Origin: a virus
Length of the DNA: 21,694 nucleotides
Virus record (IMG/VR): IMGVR_UViG_3300027881_000098
Location: 1 to 21,694 of that record
Strand: one strand, 5' to 3'
Position 1 is the stretch's first letter. Each line of letters starts with the position of its first letter. The notes beneath the pieces were generated by a model. That model did no database searches and was not told where the DNA came from. It saw only the letters and a program-made list of their open reading frames with translations. The position numbers and the translations under genes are program-made. Of this stretch, positions 4,390-12,030 are shown piece after piece.

Positions 4390-4598
4390 TGACAGTGGCA
4401 AGACTGGAAGCAATGTTTAACCCCGCCACGCGGGACCTAACGCCCCTTGAGAATCAGCGCATCCAGCGCATCAGGGATCTATCCATGCAGTTGGCCCAGC
4501 AGTTCTACCCGGCCGACGGCCACGAGAAGCAGCAGGCCCTGGTCCACTTGGAGGCAAGTTGCATGTGGGCCATCAAGGGAATCACCCATGGCGAATGA
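4389..4598 (+). CDS. Acb2-like putative anti-CBASS cyclic-nucleotide sponge
   Basis: 69 residues. Start ATG 4389 is chosen because AGGAG (4377-4381) lies 7 nt upstream and the codon overlaps the previous TGA (TGATG). The sequence fits the helical-hairpin Acb2/Tad1 pattern: a short N-terminal segment with F10-N11-P12, a first helix RIQRIRDLSMQLAQQFYP (24-41), a charged turn (ADGHEKQQ), then ALVHLEASCMWAIKGI (50-65), matching the family ending of AL..LE.a.MWA...I. Characterised Acb2 proteins (for example T4 Vs.4) assemble into hexamers that bind cyclic di- and trinucleotides made by CBASS cyclases and so prevent effector activation. The match is from memory of the motif; the ligand is not proven. 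Confidence 0.75.
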   Translation: MTVARLEAMFNPATRDLTPLENQRIQRIRDLSMQLAQQFYPADGHEKQQALVHLEASCMWAIKGITHGE

Positions 4599-4902
4599 TG
4601 CGAACATCAAAGTAGGCCGCAAGGTCCTGATGGTGGGAGGTCCGGATGCAGGACGCATCCGGGTTATCCCCGAGTCAGCCGGCGAGTTCGTCAGGGGCGA
4701 GAACGATTGGGTGTATCAAATCCGCACGCTGAGGTTTGGATCCGGCGAGCAACCCATCCACTTCGCCTTCGCCGCTGACCAGCACCCCGGGCAGATGTTT
4801 GTGCAACTGTGGCGAGAGTACGCCCCGGCCATCCAGATTAAGGGTGACGAGCTGTACCATTCGTATCAGAAGATCCGCGAAAGACAGCCCAGCAGCACTT
4901 GA
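4588..4902 (+). CDS. Unknown protein, 104 aa, anti-defence cluster
   Basis: ATG 4588 overlaps the end of the Acb2-like gene by 11 nt; AAGGGA 7 nt upstream is a moderate ribosome site inside that gene. The sequence begins MANDANIKVGRKVLMVGGPD and continues with beta-like segments (RIRVIPES, WVYQIRTLRF, IHFAFAADQ), ending in a helical charged tail (ELYHSYQKIRERQPSST). The N-terminal half suggests a small beta-barrel or SH3-like fold, but I cannot assign one. The TGA is 3 nt before the next start, so the HNH gene is probably translated by re-initiation. No catalytic motif is evident. Function unknown; guilt by association with the Acb2-like gene. Confidence 0.78.
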   Translation: MANDANIKVGRKVLMVGGPDAGRIRVIPESAGEFVRGENDWVYQIRTLRFGSGEQPIHFAFAADQHPGQMFVQLWREYAPAIQIKGDELYHSYQKIRERQPSST

Positions 4903-4905
4903 TCT

Positions 4906-5553
4906 ATGCCATGGCCTAAAGGCAAGCCTCGACCGAATGCGGCGGCCACACGTGCTACGCAGCACTTCAAGACGTGTGGGCATTGCGGCGAGGAAAAGAG
5001 TCTGGCGGAGTTCCCCTTCGCGCACTGGCGCAAAGGGTGGAAAAAGAAGAAGGCCGCTGACCCTACGAAGTATCGGGACAACTGCAAGGATTGCACGCGT
5101 TATCAAAACGCGGTTGAGGCCGACCCGGACTTCCCTGTTGACCGGGGAGTACGTCCGGGTAGGCCCCCCAAGGATCGGCCGCATCGTAAGCTGACTGAGA
5201 GGGAGAAGAAGGATCGAGACAATGAATATAAATCCAAAATACGGCGCAAGACTCGCATCGCCTGCCTACGTTACCTCGCTCAGAAGGGGTGCGGGGTTTG
5301 CGGTTGTAAAGACCCTCGCGTCCTTGAGTTTGATCACCTGGATCCACGAAAGAAAAAAGGATCAATTGCCACTCTGATCTCACAAGGGTATAGTTGGGCA
5401 AATGAGAAGCTTCGGAAGGAGATTCGCAAGTGCCGTGTACTGTGCGCGAACTGCCACAGACTCCATACAATAGAACAACAGGGGTACTACCAGCATGATG
5501 ACGTTAGACGAGAGCTTAACAAGTTGCTCGAAGCGGCGGGGGTTGACCAGTGA
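4906..5553 (+). CDS. HNH endonuclease with N-terminal zinc finger and AT-hook-like motif
   Basis: 215 residues. The N-terminal module has C24-x2-C27 and C60-x2-C63, a likely zinc finger. RPGRPPK at 83-89 resembles an AT-hook for minor-groove DNA binding. The C-terminal HNH module has C129-x2-C132, FDH at 142-144 (the metal-coordinating D-H pair), and LCANCHR at 179-185, giving a four-Cys zinc-stabilised nuclease of the ββα-metal type. There is no Shine-Dalgarno site before ATG 4906; re-initiation from the TGA 3 nt earlier is likely. HNH genes near terminases can be free-standing homing nucleases or packaging partners (as HK97 gp74). Here it is two genes away from TerS, so either is possible. 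Confidence 0.85.
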   Translation: MPWPKGKPRPNAAATRATQHFKTCGHCGEEKSLAEFPFAHWRKGWKKKKAADPTKYRDNCKDCTRYQNAVEADPDFPVDRGVRPGRPPKDRPHRKLTEREKKDRDNEYKSKIRRKTRIACLRYLAQKGCGVCGCKDPRVLEFDHLDPRKKKGSIATLISQGYSWANEKLRKEIRKCRVLCANCHRLHTIEQQGYYQHDDVRRELNKLLEAAGVDQ

Positions 5554-5767
5554 ACTCATTGCGCAAATGCAGGCCGGTACCGCTGCCTTGGACCAGATTA
5601 CCGTACAAGACTGGCTACAGATCGCTTTTATCCACGCCATCGACTCTGGGATCATACATTTGGAACAGCCTGTCGTGTACGGCGGGCAGCGCTTCAACGT
5701 CCACATGTGCATCGACAACATCGGACCATCACAGTCGCTAGACGACGCACTGAGTAGCAAACAATGA
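5495..5767 (+). CDS. Hypothetical protein, 90 aa
   Basis: The frame overlaps the HNH gene end by 59 nt. ATG 5495 has AGGGG 10 nt upstream; alternatives are TTG 5543 after a G-run and ATG 5567, which would remove the overlap. The conserved-looking part starts at the third option: LDQITVQDWLQIAFIHAIDS, then GIIHLEQPVVYGGQRFNVHM. This suggests a small alpha/beta domain. No motif is recognised. TGA overlaps the next start (ATGA). Start uncertain; function unknown. Confidence 0.65.
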   Translation: MMTLDESLTSCSKRRGLTSELIAQMQAGTAALDQITVQDWLQIAFIHAIDSGIIHLEQPVVYGGQRFNVHMCIDNIGPSQSLDDALSSKQ

Positions 5768-6075
5768 CAGACAAACAAAGCTTTTTTCCCGAAAAGAAAG
5801 AATCCTCGAACCTTTCTTTGGTCGAGGAGCCAACGCTGCCGGAAGACCCGCGGCTGTCGGAACTGTTCGAATTTTATCGCGAAGAGGGCATGGTACGCGT
5901 CGTGCCCATGACCGTGAAAGAGGACCCGACCGATACTCGGCTGCTGCTCCTCGTAACAGGTGACATCGAGACTTCCTCGGTGATCTTTGCGCAACTCTAC
6001 CAAGCGGTCACGGATTTGGCCGACATTCAGGCACAGCAGGAAGCTAACGATGAGTCTCGCATCATTACTCGTTGA
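5764..6075 (+). CDS. Hypothetical protein, 103 aa, before TerS
   Basis: ATG 5764 overlaps the previous TGA by ATGA, so translation is probably coupled. The protein has a disordered-looking charged N-terminus (TDKQSFFPEKKESSNLSLVE), a middle with strand-like segments (MVRVVPMTVKED, RLLLLVTGDIE) and a C-terminal helix (VIFAQLYQAVTDLADIQAQQ). It ends 26 nt inside the next gene. No family recognised. Position just before the packaging genes could mean a packaging or late role, or simply the last of the accessory genes. Confidence 0.75.
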   Translation: MTDKQSFFPEKKESSNLSLVEEPTLPEDPRLSELFEFYREEGMVRVVPMTVKEDPTDTRLLLLVTGDIETSSVIFAQLYQAVTDLADIQAQQEANDESRIITR

Positions 6076-6532
6076 CCTGACGCCCAAGGAAGCACGGTAC
6101 GTCGAGCTACGGCTCGGCGGGATGGGGAAAGTCGCCTCTGCCCGAGGCGCCGGCTACGCAGACCCCGGCAAAAACGCAACTCGGCTCGAGAAACACAAGA
6201 AGATACAAGCAGCGTTGGTTGAAGGGATGCATGAAACCGCCCAAGAGGTTGGTTTCACGCGCAAGGACGCGCACGACATGCTCTACTCCGCTTATCTGAG
6301 CGCCGCCACGGCCACCGAACAGGTCATGGCAGTGCGCGCGATGATCGACTTGCACGGCATTGCCGTTCCGCAGAAGGTCGAGGTCGAACACAAGCACACT
6401 CACACCATGCAACTCGAGCATCTCGAGACGTCCGAGCTGATGAAGTTGGCCAACATGGACGGGCTGACGCTCGAGGGTGAGTACGAAGTGGTGTACGACG
6501 ACGACCCAGAGCTTATCGAGCATGACAAGTAG
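6050..6532 (+). CDS. terS: Terminase small subunit (TerS)
   Basis: 160 residues from ATG 6050, which has AGGA 8 nt upstream; the longer open frame upstream lies inside the previous gene. The N-terminal third, LTPKEARYVELRLGG followed by ASARGAGYADPGKNATRLEK and HKKIQAALVEGM, has the helix-turn-helix DNA-binding layout of small terminase subunits. A helical oligomerisation region follows (EQVMAVRAMIDLHGIAVPQK), then an acidic tail typical of the part that contacts TerL. TerS rings recognise the packaging site and regulate TerL. The final codons overlap the TerL start by 11 nt. The call rests on the pattern and on direct adjacency to TerL. Confidence 0.82.
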   Translation: MSLASLLVDLTPKEARYVELRLGGMGKVASARGAGYADPGKNATRLEKHKKIQAALVEGMHETAQEVGFTRKDAHDMLYSAYLSAATATEQVMAVRAMIDLHGIAVPQKVEVEHKHTHTMQLEHLETSELMKLANMDGLTLEGEYEVVYDDDPELIEHDK

Positions 6533-8312
6533 CGACTATATCCAGAAACAGTGCCCAACGTGCGAAGAAGAGACGTCCCATTGGGTAGATAACATGAAAT
6601 GCATTCCCTGCACCGACAGGGAAGCCGCCGAAATGCTCGTTGCGACCAAAGCCAACACGGCCGCGAAGAAGAGAGCCCGGAAAAAGAAGAAAAAGCGGGA
6701 ATCTGAGCGCAAGAGGTCCGCAAAAAACCGCGCCGCGGACATTTTGACCGACAAAACGGACACTGAGCGCGCTCAAGAGGAGTTGGCACGCCGCGAACTC
6801 GCAAAACGGCACCTTTTGGCCTTCATTTTGCGCTATGAGCCGAAATACTTGGTTGGCTGGATGCACAAAATGCTCGCCGACGAGTTGATGGCGTTTTCAG
6901 AGGCTGTCGCGAACGGAGAATCGCCCAGATTGATGATTACGATGCCCCCGCGGCACGGAAAGTCCATGCAGGCGTCGCAGTACTGGCCGGCATGGCACCT
7001 CGGCAGGTATCCCGAGCACGAATTCATTAACACGTCGTATGCGCAGTCGCTCCAGATGGACTTCTCGCGCAAGATCCAGGAATTAGTAAAGTCGCATGAC
7101 TATCACTTGCTCTTTGGTAACCTCGGCGTTACTAAGAAAAACGAAGCGATCGAACGCTGGAGTCTCTATGACTACGATAACGAATGCAGGACTGGAGGCG
7201 GAATTCTGGCGGCTGGTGTCGGTGGCCCGATTACAGGGCGTGGCGCCCATGTACTGCTTATTGACGACCCCGTTAAGAACCGCGAAGAGGCTGAGTCCGA
7301 AACTGTCCGCGAAGGCGCTAAGGCGTGGTATTCGTCGACAGCATATACCCGTCTTGCCCCCGGCGGGGGAGTCCTCGTTATTCAAACCCGGTGGCACGAT
7401 GACGACCTGTCTGGTTGGCTACTGTCCGAGATGCGAGAGGCTGAGAAAGAACTTCAAGCGACCGGTGTGTGGCCAGAAGACGCAGACCACTGGCGCGTCA
7501 TTGATTTCCCTGCGATTGCTACAAAAGATGAGAAGTACCGGCGCAGGGGCGAAGCCTTACACCCCGACAGGTATCCGATCGCTGCTCTCAAGAAAATCAA
7601 GCGCACGCTGGCTCCGCGAGATTGGGCAGCGCTTTATCAGCAAAATCCGCAGGTAGAAGAGGGCGCATACTTCCAGAAGAAGTTCATGCGCATGTACAAG
7701 GACAGGCCGGCGTACCTCGACATCTTCGCCGCCGGTGACCTCGCTATTTCCAAGAAAGAACACGCGGATTGGTCCGTCTTCTATGTGGCGGGGCTCGACG
7801 AGCAAGGCAACGTCTACATCCTGGACGAGTACCGAGGTAAGTGGGATGCCAGCGAGATCATTGACGTTATGTTCGAGATCCACCGTGTGTGGAAACCGAA
7901 GGCGTTTGGCTTGGAAAAAGGGCAGATTTCGCTTACACTTGACACATTCCTCCAAAAGCGAAAGGAGGAGGAAGGGCTGGTTGATCTGTATGTCGAGGAG
8001 TTACCACCCGGCAAGCAGGACAAGGAGCTTAGAGCAAGAACGATTCAGGGCATGATGGCGCTTGGTAAAGTTTGGTGGCCAGAAGGTGCTCTGTGGGTTG
8101 ACGAGGCAATTAACGAGTTGCTCCGTTTCCCATCCGGTGTAAAAGATGACCGTGTGGACGCCGTCGCATGGATTGGCAAAATGATTGCTGAGCGCAGGTT
8201 CGCTGGCGGGGGACGAGTAAAAACCCCTGACAGCAAAAGCTGGCGTAAGAAGCTTGCCGGTTATTTAGGCAAGCAAGGTTCACCGAGCAAGAAACCACAC
8301 ATGGCGGCGTAA
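6522..8312 (+). CDS. terL: Terminase large subunit (TerL) with N-terminal zinc ribbon
   Basis: 596 residues. ATG 6522 is the first start near the TerS stop; its ribosome site is weak. ATPase motifs: Walker A PPRHGKSM (142-149), Walker B LLIDD (245-249), and the coupling segment TRWHDDDLSG (289-298). The RNase H-like nuclease domain begins with the acidic strand AAGDLAISKK (D406) and ends with KDDRVDAVAW (541-549). This matches the large terminase group with a psiM2-type C-terminal domain. Unusual is the N-terminus: C11-x2-C14 and C27-x2-C30 make a zinc ribbon, followed by a very basic stretch at about 49-70, before the usual helical lead-in to the ATPase. The enzyme translocates DNA into the prohead and cuts concatemers, acting at the portal. 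Confidence 0.93.
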   Translation: MTSSDYIQKQCPTCEEETSHWVDNMKCIPCTDREAAEMLVATKANTAAKKRARKKKKKRESERKRSAKNRAADILTDKTDTERAQEELARRELAKRHLLAFILRYEPKYLVGWMHKMLADELMAFSEAVANGESPRLMITMPPRHGKSMQASQYWPAWHLGRYPEHEFINTSYAQSLQMDFSRKIQELVKSHDYHLLFGNLGVTKKNEAIERWSLYDYDNECRTGGGILAAGVGGPITGRGAHVLLIDDPVKNREEAESETVREGAKAWYSSTAYTRLAPGGGVLVIQTRWHDDDLSGWLLSEMREAEKELQATGVWPEDADHWRVIDFPAIATKDEKYRRRGEALHPDRYPIAALKKIKRTLAPRDWAALYQQNPQVEEGAYFQKKFMRMYKDRPAYLDIFAAGDLAISKKEHADWSVFYVAGLDEQGNVYILDEYRGKWDASEIIDVMFEIHRVWKPKAFGLEKGQISLTLDTFLQKRKEEEGLVDLYVEELPPGKQDKELRARTIQGMMALGKVWWPEGALWVDEAINELLRFPSGVKDDRVDAVAWIGKMIAERRFAGGGRVKTPDSKSWRKKLAGYLGKQGSPSKKPHMAA

Positions 8313-8313
8313 T

Positions 8314-10596
8314 ATGGCACCTCATCAAAATATCTATGGCGGCGACGAGCTTCTCGAGTCTGACAAGCACCCGGTCACGAACGACACCGCCACCGAAGAC
8401 AGCATCGTCGAAAATCAATGGAGAGCTTACACGCGGGCACGCGACGCCGGCCACCTGGATTGGGTGGAAGAGGCACGCGGGTTCGACGACTACTACTACG
8501 GTGATCAGTGGGACACTGACACCAAGACCACACTCGACTCAGAAGGTCGACCATATCACACCGTAAACCTCGTTTTATCGACCGTTAACGCGGTTACTGG
8601 TGAATATATCAAATCCCGACAGGACATCAGCTTCCGGCCGATGGGCAAGGGAGCAAACCAAGAGACAGCGACCGCACTGCGATTCCTATTCAAGCAGATT
8701 GCGATCAACAACAAGACCGAACACATCGAGAAGATGATGTTCATGGACGGGTTGATCCAAGACCGCGGTTTCATATACTACTACATGGACTTCACCGACA
8801 ACCTTGACGGAGAGGTACGCGAAGAGGCTATCGACCCCACCGACGTTATTCTAGACGCCGGCGCAACAGATTATGACCCGCGTACGTGGAGCGAGGTCCA
8901 CATCAGCCGGTGGATGACACCGGACGAGATTGGCGCGCTGTACGGGCTGAAGTATAGAGAGCGGGTCGAACTCGCAGCAGCAAACGGCACATTCGGGCAT
9001 GACAGCCTCGAATGGGAGGCACCGACGTTCAGCGGCGAACGCTATGATTCGGAGGTCTTCTTCGAGGCTTCTGGCGAAGAGGTCAAGCGCGTCAAGCGGA
9101 TCAGAGTCATTGAGCGCCAGTACCGCAAGCTGGCCCGCACTGCGTACTTCGTAGATCGAGAGCGAGGCGACATGCGTCGCGTCCCCGAAGGTTGGGACCT
9201 AGACAAAGTCAAAGCATTTGCAGAGGTCAACGAGCTGGGCCTCATGTGGAAGCCCGAACGCCGGATCCGCGTAACGATCACAGCCGACAAGATTCTCTTG
9301 CACGACAAGTGGTCGCTGTTCGACCAGATCAGCATCATCCCGTTCTTCCCGTACTTCCGCCGCGGTCGTCCGTTCGGCGTCGTACGCAACCTCGTCAGCA
9401 TTCAGGATATGCTGAACAAGGTATCCTCGCAGGAGCTGCATGTAGTCAACACCACCGCGAACAGCGGCTGGGTGTTCCAGCAGGGCTCGCTCATCAATAT
9501 GGACGCGGATGACTTGCGCTCGCAGGGCTCGAAGACCGGGCTCGTGCTCGAGATCGCCCAAGGCTATGAGCCGCCAGTGAAGATTCAGCCGAACCAGATC
9601 CCCACCGGCCTCTCCGAGATCAGCTCGAAAGCCGGCATCTACTTCCGCGAAGTGTCAGGCGTTAACGAGGCCCAGCTGGGTATCGGTCGCTCTGACAGTT
9701 CGAAGGCGCTAGAGTCGCGCCGCCGGGGTGGATTGATCCAGCAGGAGATTGTGTTCGACAACCTCGAACTCACCCGCAAGCTGCGCTCGGAAATTATACT
9801 CGAAGCAGTGCAGCGCTACTACACTGAGACCCGGCTCATTAACATCCTCGAGAAGAACGAGGATGGTGACGACGAGCAGATCGAGCTTCAAGTCAATCAG
9901 CCTACATTCGAGGTAGATCCCGAGACTCAGGAAGCGATCGAGATAATCCGCAACGACCTGACCATCGGCGAGTACAGCACAGTCATATCCACCGTGCCCC
10001 GCCGTGACACGTACGAGGAAGCCCTGTTCGACCAGCTCATGCAGATGCGTGAAGCCGGCGTTCGGATCCCCGACTACGTGTTGGTCGAGGCATCACAGCT
10101 GCCTGACAAGAAGGACGTTGTCGAGGTCATCAAGAAGATGGAAGGCCTCGCCGCCCCGACCCAGGAAGAGATGGAACGGCAGAACCAGCTGGCCGATCTC
10201 GAAATGCGGTTGCTCAGTGCAGAGGTCATGGAGAAGGAAGCACAGGCGCAAGAACGGCAGGCCAACGCCCAGCGTTATCAGGCGCAGGCCGGCGCCGAGT
10301 TGCAGAAGCCAGAGGTCGAGAAGTTGCGCATCGGAACAGAGGCCCGCACCAAGATGGAAGGTATGGGCATGCAATACCAGTCAAATCAGGACGATTTGAT
10401 GACCAGGATTCGCATTGCCCAAGGAAAAGAGGGTACAATGCGGGATATCGCGAAGATCGAGTCGATGACTCGTCGGAACGAAGCAGGGATGAAGAGAGCA
10501 GCGTCTCTACAAGATTCCCTGATGACTATCAGAGACAAGGCCCGGGATCGTGCCGCCGGTGCTGCCGAGAAGGCGGCGAAGAAAGAACAGGCATGA
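8314..10596 (+). CDS. Portal protein, P22 type
   Basis: 760 residues, close to the P22 portal (725). The start follows the TerL stop by one base. The N-terminal signature is AGHLDWVEEARGFDDYYYGD, then TVNLVLSTVNAVTGEYIKSR, typical of P22-like portals where the first helices precede the wing. The stem and crown follow. From about residue 610 to 735 a long Gln/Glu/Ala-rich helix (EEMERQNQLADLEMRLLSAE and onward) forms the barrel-like extension seen in this family. Twelve copies form the ring at one capsid vertex through which TerL pumps DNA. Order TerS-TerL-portal-scaffold-capsid supports the assignment. Confidence 0.92.
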   Translation: MAPHQNIYGGDELLESDKHPVTNDTATEDSIVENQWRAYTRARDAGHLDWVEEARGFDDYYYGDQWDTDTKTTLDSEGRPYHTVNLVLSTVNAVTGEYIKSRQDISFRPMGKGANQETATALRFLFKQIAINNKTEHIEKMMFMDGLIQDRGFIYYYMDFTDNLDGEVREEAIDPTDVILDAGATDYDPRTWSEVHISRWMTPDEIGALYGLKYRERVELAAANGTFGHDSLEWEAPTFSGERYDSEVFFEASGEEVKRVKRIRVIERQYRKLARTAYFVDRERGDMRRVPEGWDLDKVKAFAEVNELGLMWKPERRIRVTITADKILLHDKWSLFDQISIIPFFPYFRRGRPFGVVRNLVSIQDMLNKVSSQELHVVNTTANSGWVFQQGSLINMDADDLRSQGSKTGLVLEIAQGYEPPVKIQPNQIPTGLSEISSKAGIYFREVSGVNEAQLGIGRSDSSKALESRRRGGLIQQEIVFDNLELTRKLRSEIILEAVQRYYTETRLINILEKNEDGDDEQIELQVNQPTFEVDPETQEAIEIIRNDLTIGEYSTVISTVPRRDTYEEALFDQLMQMREAGVRIPDYVLVEASQLPDKKDVVEVIKKMEGLAAPTQEEMERQNQLADLEMRLLSAEVMEKEAQAQERQANAQRYQAQAGAELQKPEVEKLRIGTEARTKMEGMGMQYQSNQDDLMTRIRIAQGKEGTMRDIAKIESMTRRNEAGMKRAASLQDSLMTIRDKARDRAAGAAEKAAKKEQA

Positions 10597-10641
10597 TAAC
10601 TCGCCCCGGTAGGGCGTTAAACGAAAACAGGAGCAGTACCC

Positions 10642-11781
10642 ATGTCCAAGAGCAAACAGGACACGTCGGGCCGCCCGGATGATCCGGATCTGGCACCAGA
10701 CGCAGCGTTGGCGGAAGACCTCGGTGACGAGGATGAACGTCGGACTAAACAACTTGAGTACACGGGCGGCGACGTCGATGACATCGACGATTTCGACCCA
10801 ACAGGACTCGATGACGGAAGCGACCTGAACTTTACAGCCCCGGACAACGCAGAGGGCAGTGACGACGGGGAAGCTGGCAAGGAAGAGGAAGATGGCGAAG
10901 AGTCTGCTGGAGAAGATGAAGGAAAAGAAGGAGAAGACGAAGCCGCCGCTGCTGCTGCCGGCGAGGCCGACGAGTCCGGAGAAGAAGCTGAAGCAGAAGC
11001 AGCCGAGGCCGAGGGCGACGACGACGGAGAAGCTTCTGGAGAAGCTTCGAAACCGCAAGGCATCCCGAAGCGCCGCTTCGACGAAGTAAACGAACGCCGC
11101 AAGGCAGCTGAACAGGAACTCGCCGATCTGAAAGCCGTGAAAGTGGCTGAGGAAGAGGGCGAGGCCGAGACGTTTGACTTCGACGCCAAAGAGGACGAGT
11201 ACATGGAACTCCTCCTCGACGGCAAGACCGACGAAGCCAAGGTAATCCGCCGCGAGATCCGCACAGCTGAACAGGCTGCCTGGACGTCGCAGACCAAGAG
11301 CGAGACCCACTCCGAGATCCAGCAGTCAGATGCCGAGGGAGAGATCACTTCCCTGTCGACCGAAGCCGAGAAGATGTTCCCCTGCTTCGACGAGGACCAC
11401 GAGGACTACGACTCAGCGATCACCGGCAAGGTGTTGACGTACTACCGCGGCTACTTAGTCGGCGAAGAGTTCGACAACATGCCTGATGCCTTCGTGGCAG
11501 CGCTCGCCGACGTGGTTGAGCAGTACGGTCTGGTCGATAAGTACAAGGTGGACATGGGCGGCGAGCCGAAACCCAAGCCCAAGAAAGATGATCCGCCGCC
11601 CAAGAAAGACACAGCGAACAAGGAAAAGCTGAGTGAGCAGGCCCACACACCGGCGATTAAAGCCGGCAAGGGTGCTGACGAAGCAGGAGTAGCTGCTCCT
11701 GACATCATGGAAATGACCGACGAGGACATGGACAAGTTGTCAGAGAAGCAACTCGCGCGGATGCGAGGCGACTACGTCTAG
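10642..11781 (+). CDS. Scaffolding protein
   Basis: 379 residues; ATG 10642 with AGGAG 8 nt upstream. The first 135 residues are extremely acidic and low in complexity (runs of Glu, Asp, Ala and Gly), probably disordered. The segment IPKRRFDEVNERRKAAEQEL at about 141-160 is the classic start of the helical part in phage scaffold proteins. A Lys/Pro-rich linker (PKPKPKKDDPPPKKD) and a helical C-terminus (MTDEDMDKLSEKQLARMRGD) follow; in P22-type scaffolds the C-terminal helices bind the coat protein. It directs procapsid assembly and leaves before packaging. It lies directly before the capsid gene but is separated from it by a strong terminator. Confidence 0.85.
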   Translation: MSKSKQDTSGRPDDPDLAPDAALAEDLGDEDERRTKQLEYTGGDVDDIDDFDPTGLDDGSDLNFTAPDNAEGSDDGEAGKEEEDGEESAGEDEGKEGEDEAAAAAAGEADESGEEAEAEAAEAEGDDDGEASGEASKPQGIPKRRFDEVNERRKAAEQELADLKAVKVAEEEGEAETFDFDAKEDEYMELLLDGKTDEAKVIRREIRTAEQAAWTSQTKSETHSEIQQSDAEGEITSLSTEAEKMFPCFDEDHEDYDSAITGKVLTYYRGYLVGEEFDNMPDAFVAALADVVEQYGLVDKYKVDMGGEPKPKPKKDDPPPKKDTANKEKLSEQAHTPAIKAGKGADEAGVAAPDIMEMTDEDMDKLSEKQLARMRGDYV

Positions 11782-11783
11782 TT

Positions 11784-11880
11784 TATACCGCAAAAAAACT
11801 GCACTGAGCCCGCAGGAATTCACGTTTTTCGTGAATTATGCGGGTTCTTTTATACCGTAGGTATTGACATCTGCGGTATA
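11784..11880. promoter_or_regulatory. Operator-like TATACCG repeats around the capsid promoter
   Basis: TATACCGCA occurs at 11784-11792, TATACCGTA at 11851-11859 and the inverted TGCGGTATA at 11872-11880. The last two form an inverted repeat with 7-bp arms (11851-11857 and 11874-11880) that brackets the TTGACA -35 box. The first copy lies just past the scaffold stop codon, upstream of the terminator. Three matching sites around one promoter suggest binding of a dimeric regulator, possibly with looping. No regulator gene is in view. Confidence 0.5.
11806..11851 (+). terminator. Strong intrinsic terminator after the scaffold gene
   Basis: GAGCCCGC (11806-11813) pairs with GCGGGTTC (11840-11847) and AATTCACG (11817-11824) with CGTGAATT (11830-11837), giving a two-part stem with a small internal loop and a T-rich apical loop. 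TTTT follows at 11848-11851. This should stop most transcripts from the packaging genes and allow the capsid gene to be expressed separately from the promoter just downstream. Confidence 0.85.
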
Positions 11881-11893
11881 TATCGTCGATAAT
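11864..11893 (+). promoter_or_regulatory. Sigma-70 promoter for the capsid gene
   Basis: TTGACA (11864-11869, perfect -35), an 18-bp spacer, GATAAT (11888-11893, 5/6). Transcription would start near 11900, giving an untranslated leader of about 130 nt before the capsid ATG. The -35 is enclosed by inverted TATACCG sites. Confidence 0.75.
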
Positions 11894-11900
11894 CAGACCT

Positions 11901-12021
11901 CGTCCTACGCTCCGGACGGAAAACCTGCAGCGGAGCCGTCCTCCTAAAAAGCGAAATCACGGCAGGCACGCCGGTAAACTGATCCAAAAGTGATTGATTT
12001 CGTTTTTTCCGTTAAGAGGAG
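11901..12021 (+). promoter_or_regulatory. Structured capsid mRNA leader with possible attenuator
   Basis: Mutually exclusive stems can form early in the leader: CGTCC (11901-11905) with GGACG (11914-11918), GCTCCG (11909-11914) with CGGAGC (11931-11936), and GGACGG (11914-11919) with CCGTCC (11936-11941). Further on, CGAAATCA (11952-11959) pairs with TGATTTCG (11995-12002), enclosing a small CGGC/GCCG hairpin, followed directly by six T (12003-12008): a terminator-like element 23 nt before the start codon. GAGGAGG (12016-12022 region) is a near-perfect ribosome site. Alternative folding upstream of an apparent terminator is what an attenuator looks like, but the fold was judged by eye only. 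Confidence 0.5.
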
Positions 12022-12030
12022 GACAGTCTA

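Noticed and set aside
10507-11348. Two long overlapping minus-strand frames opposite the scaffold gene
   Set aside because: Their Ser/Phe/Leu-rich low-complexity sequence is the mirror of the Glu/Asp/Ala-rich scaffold codons; no start signals.
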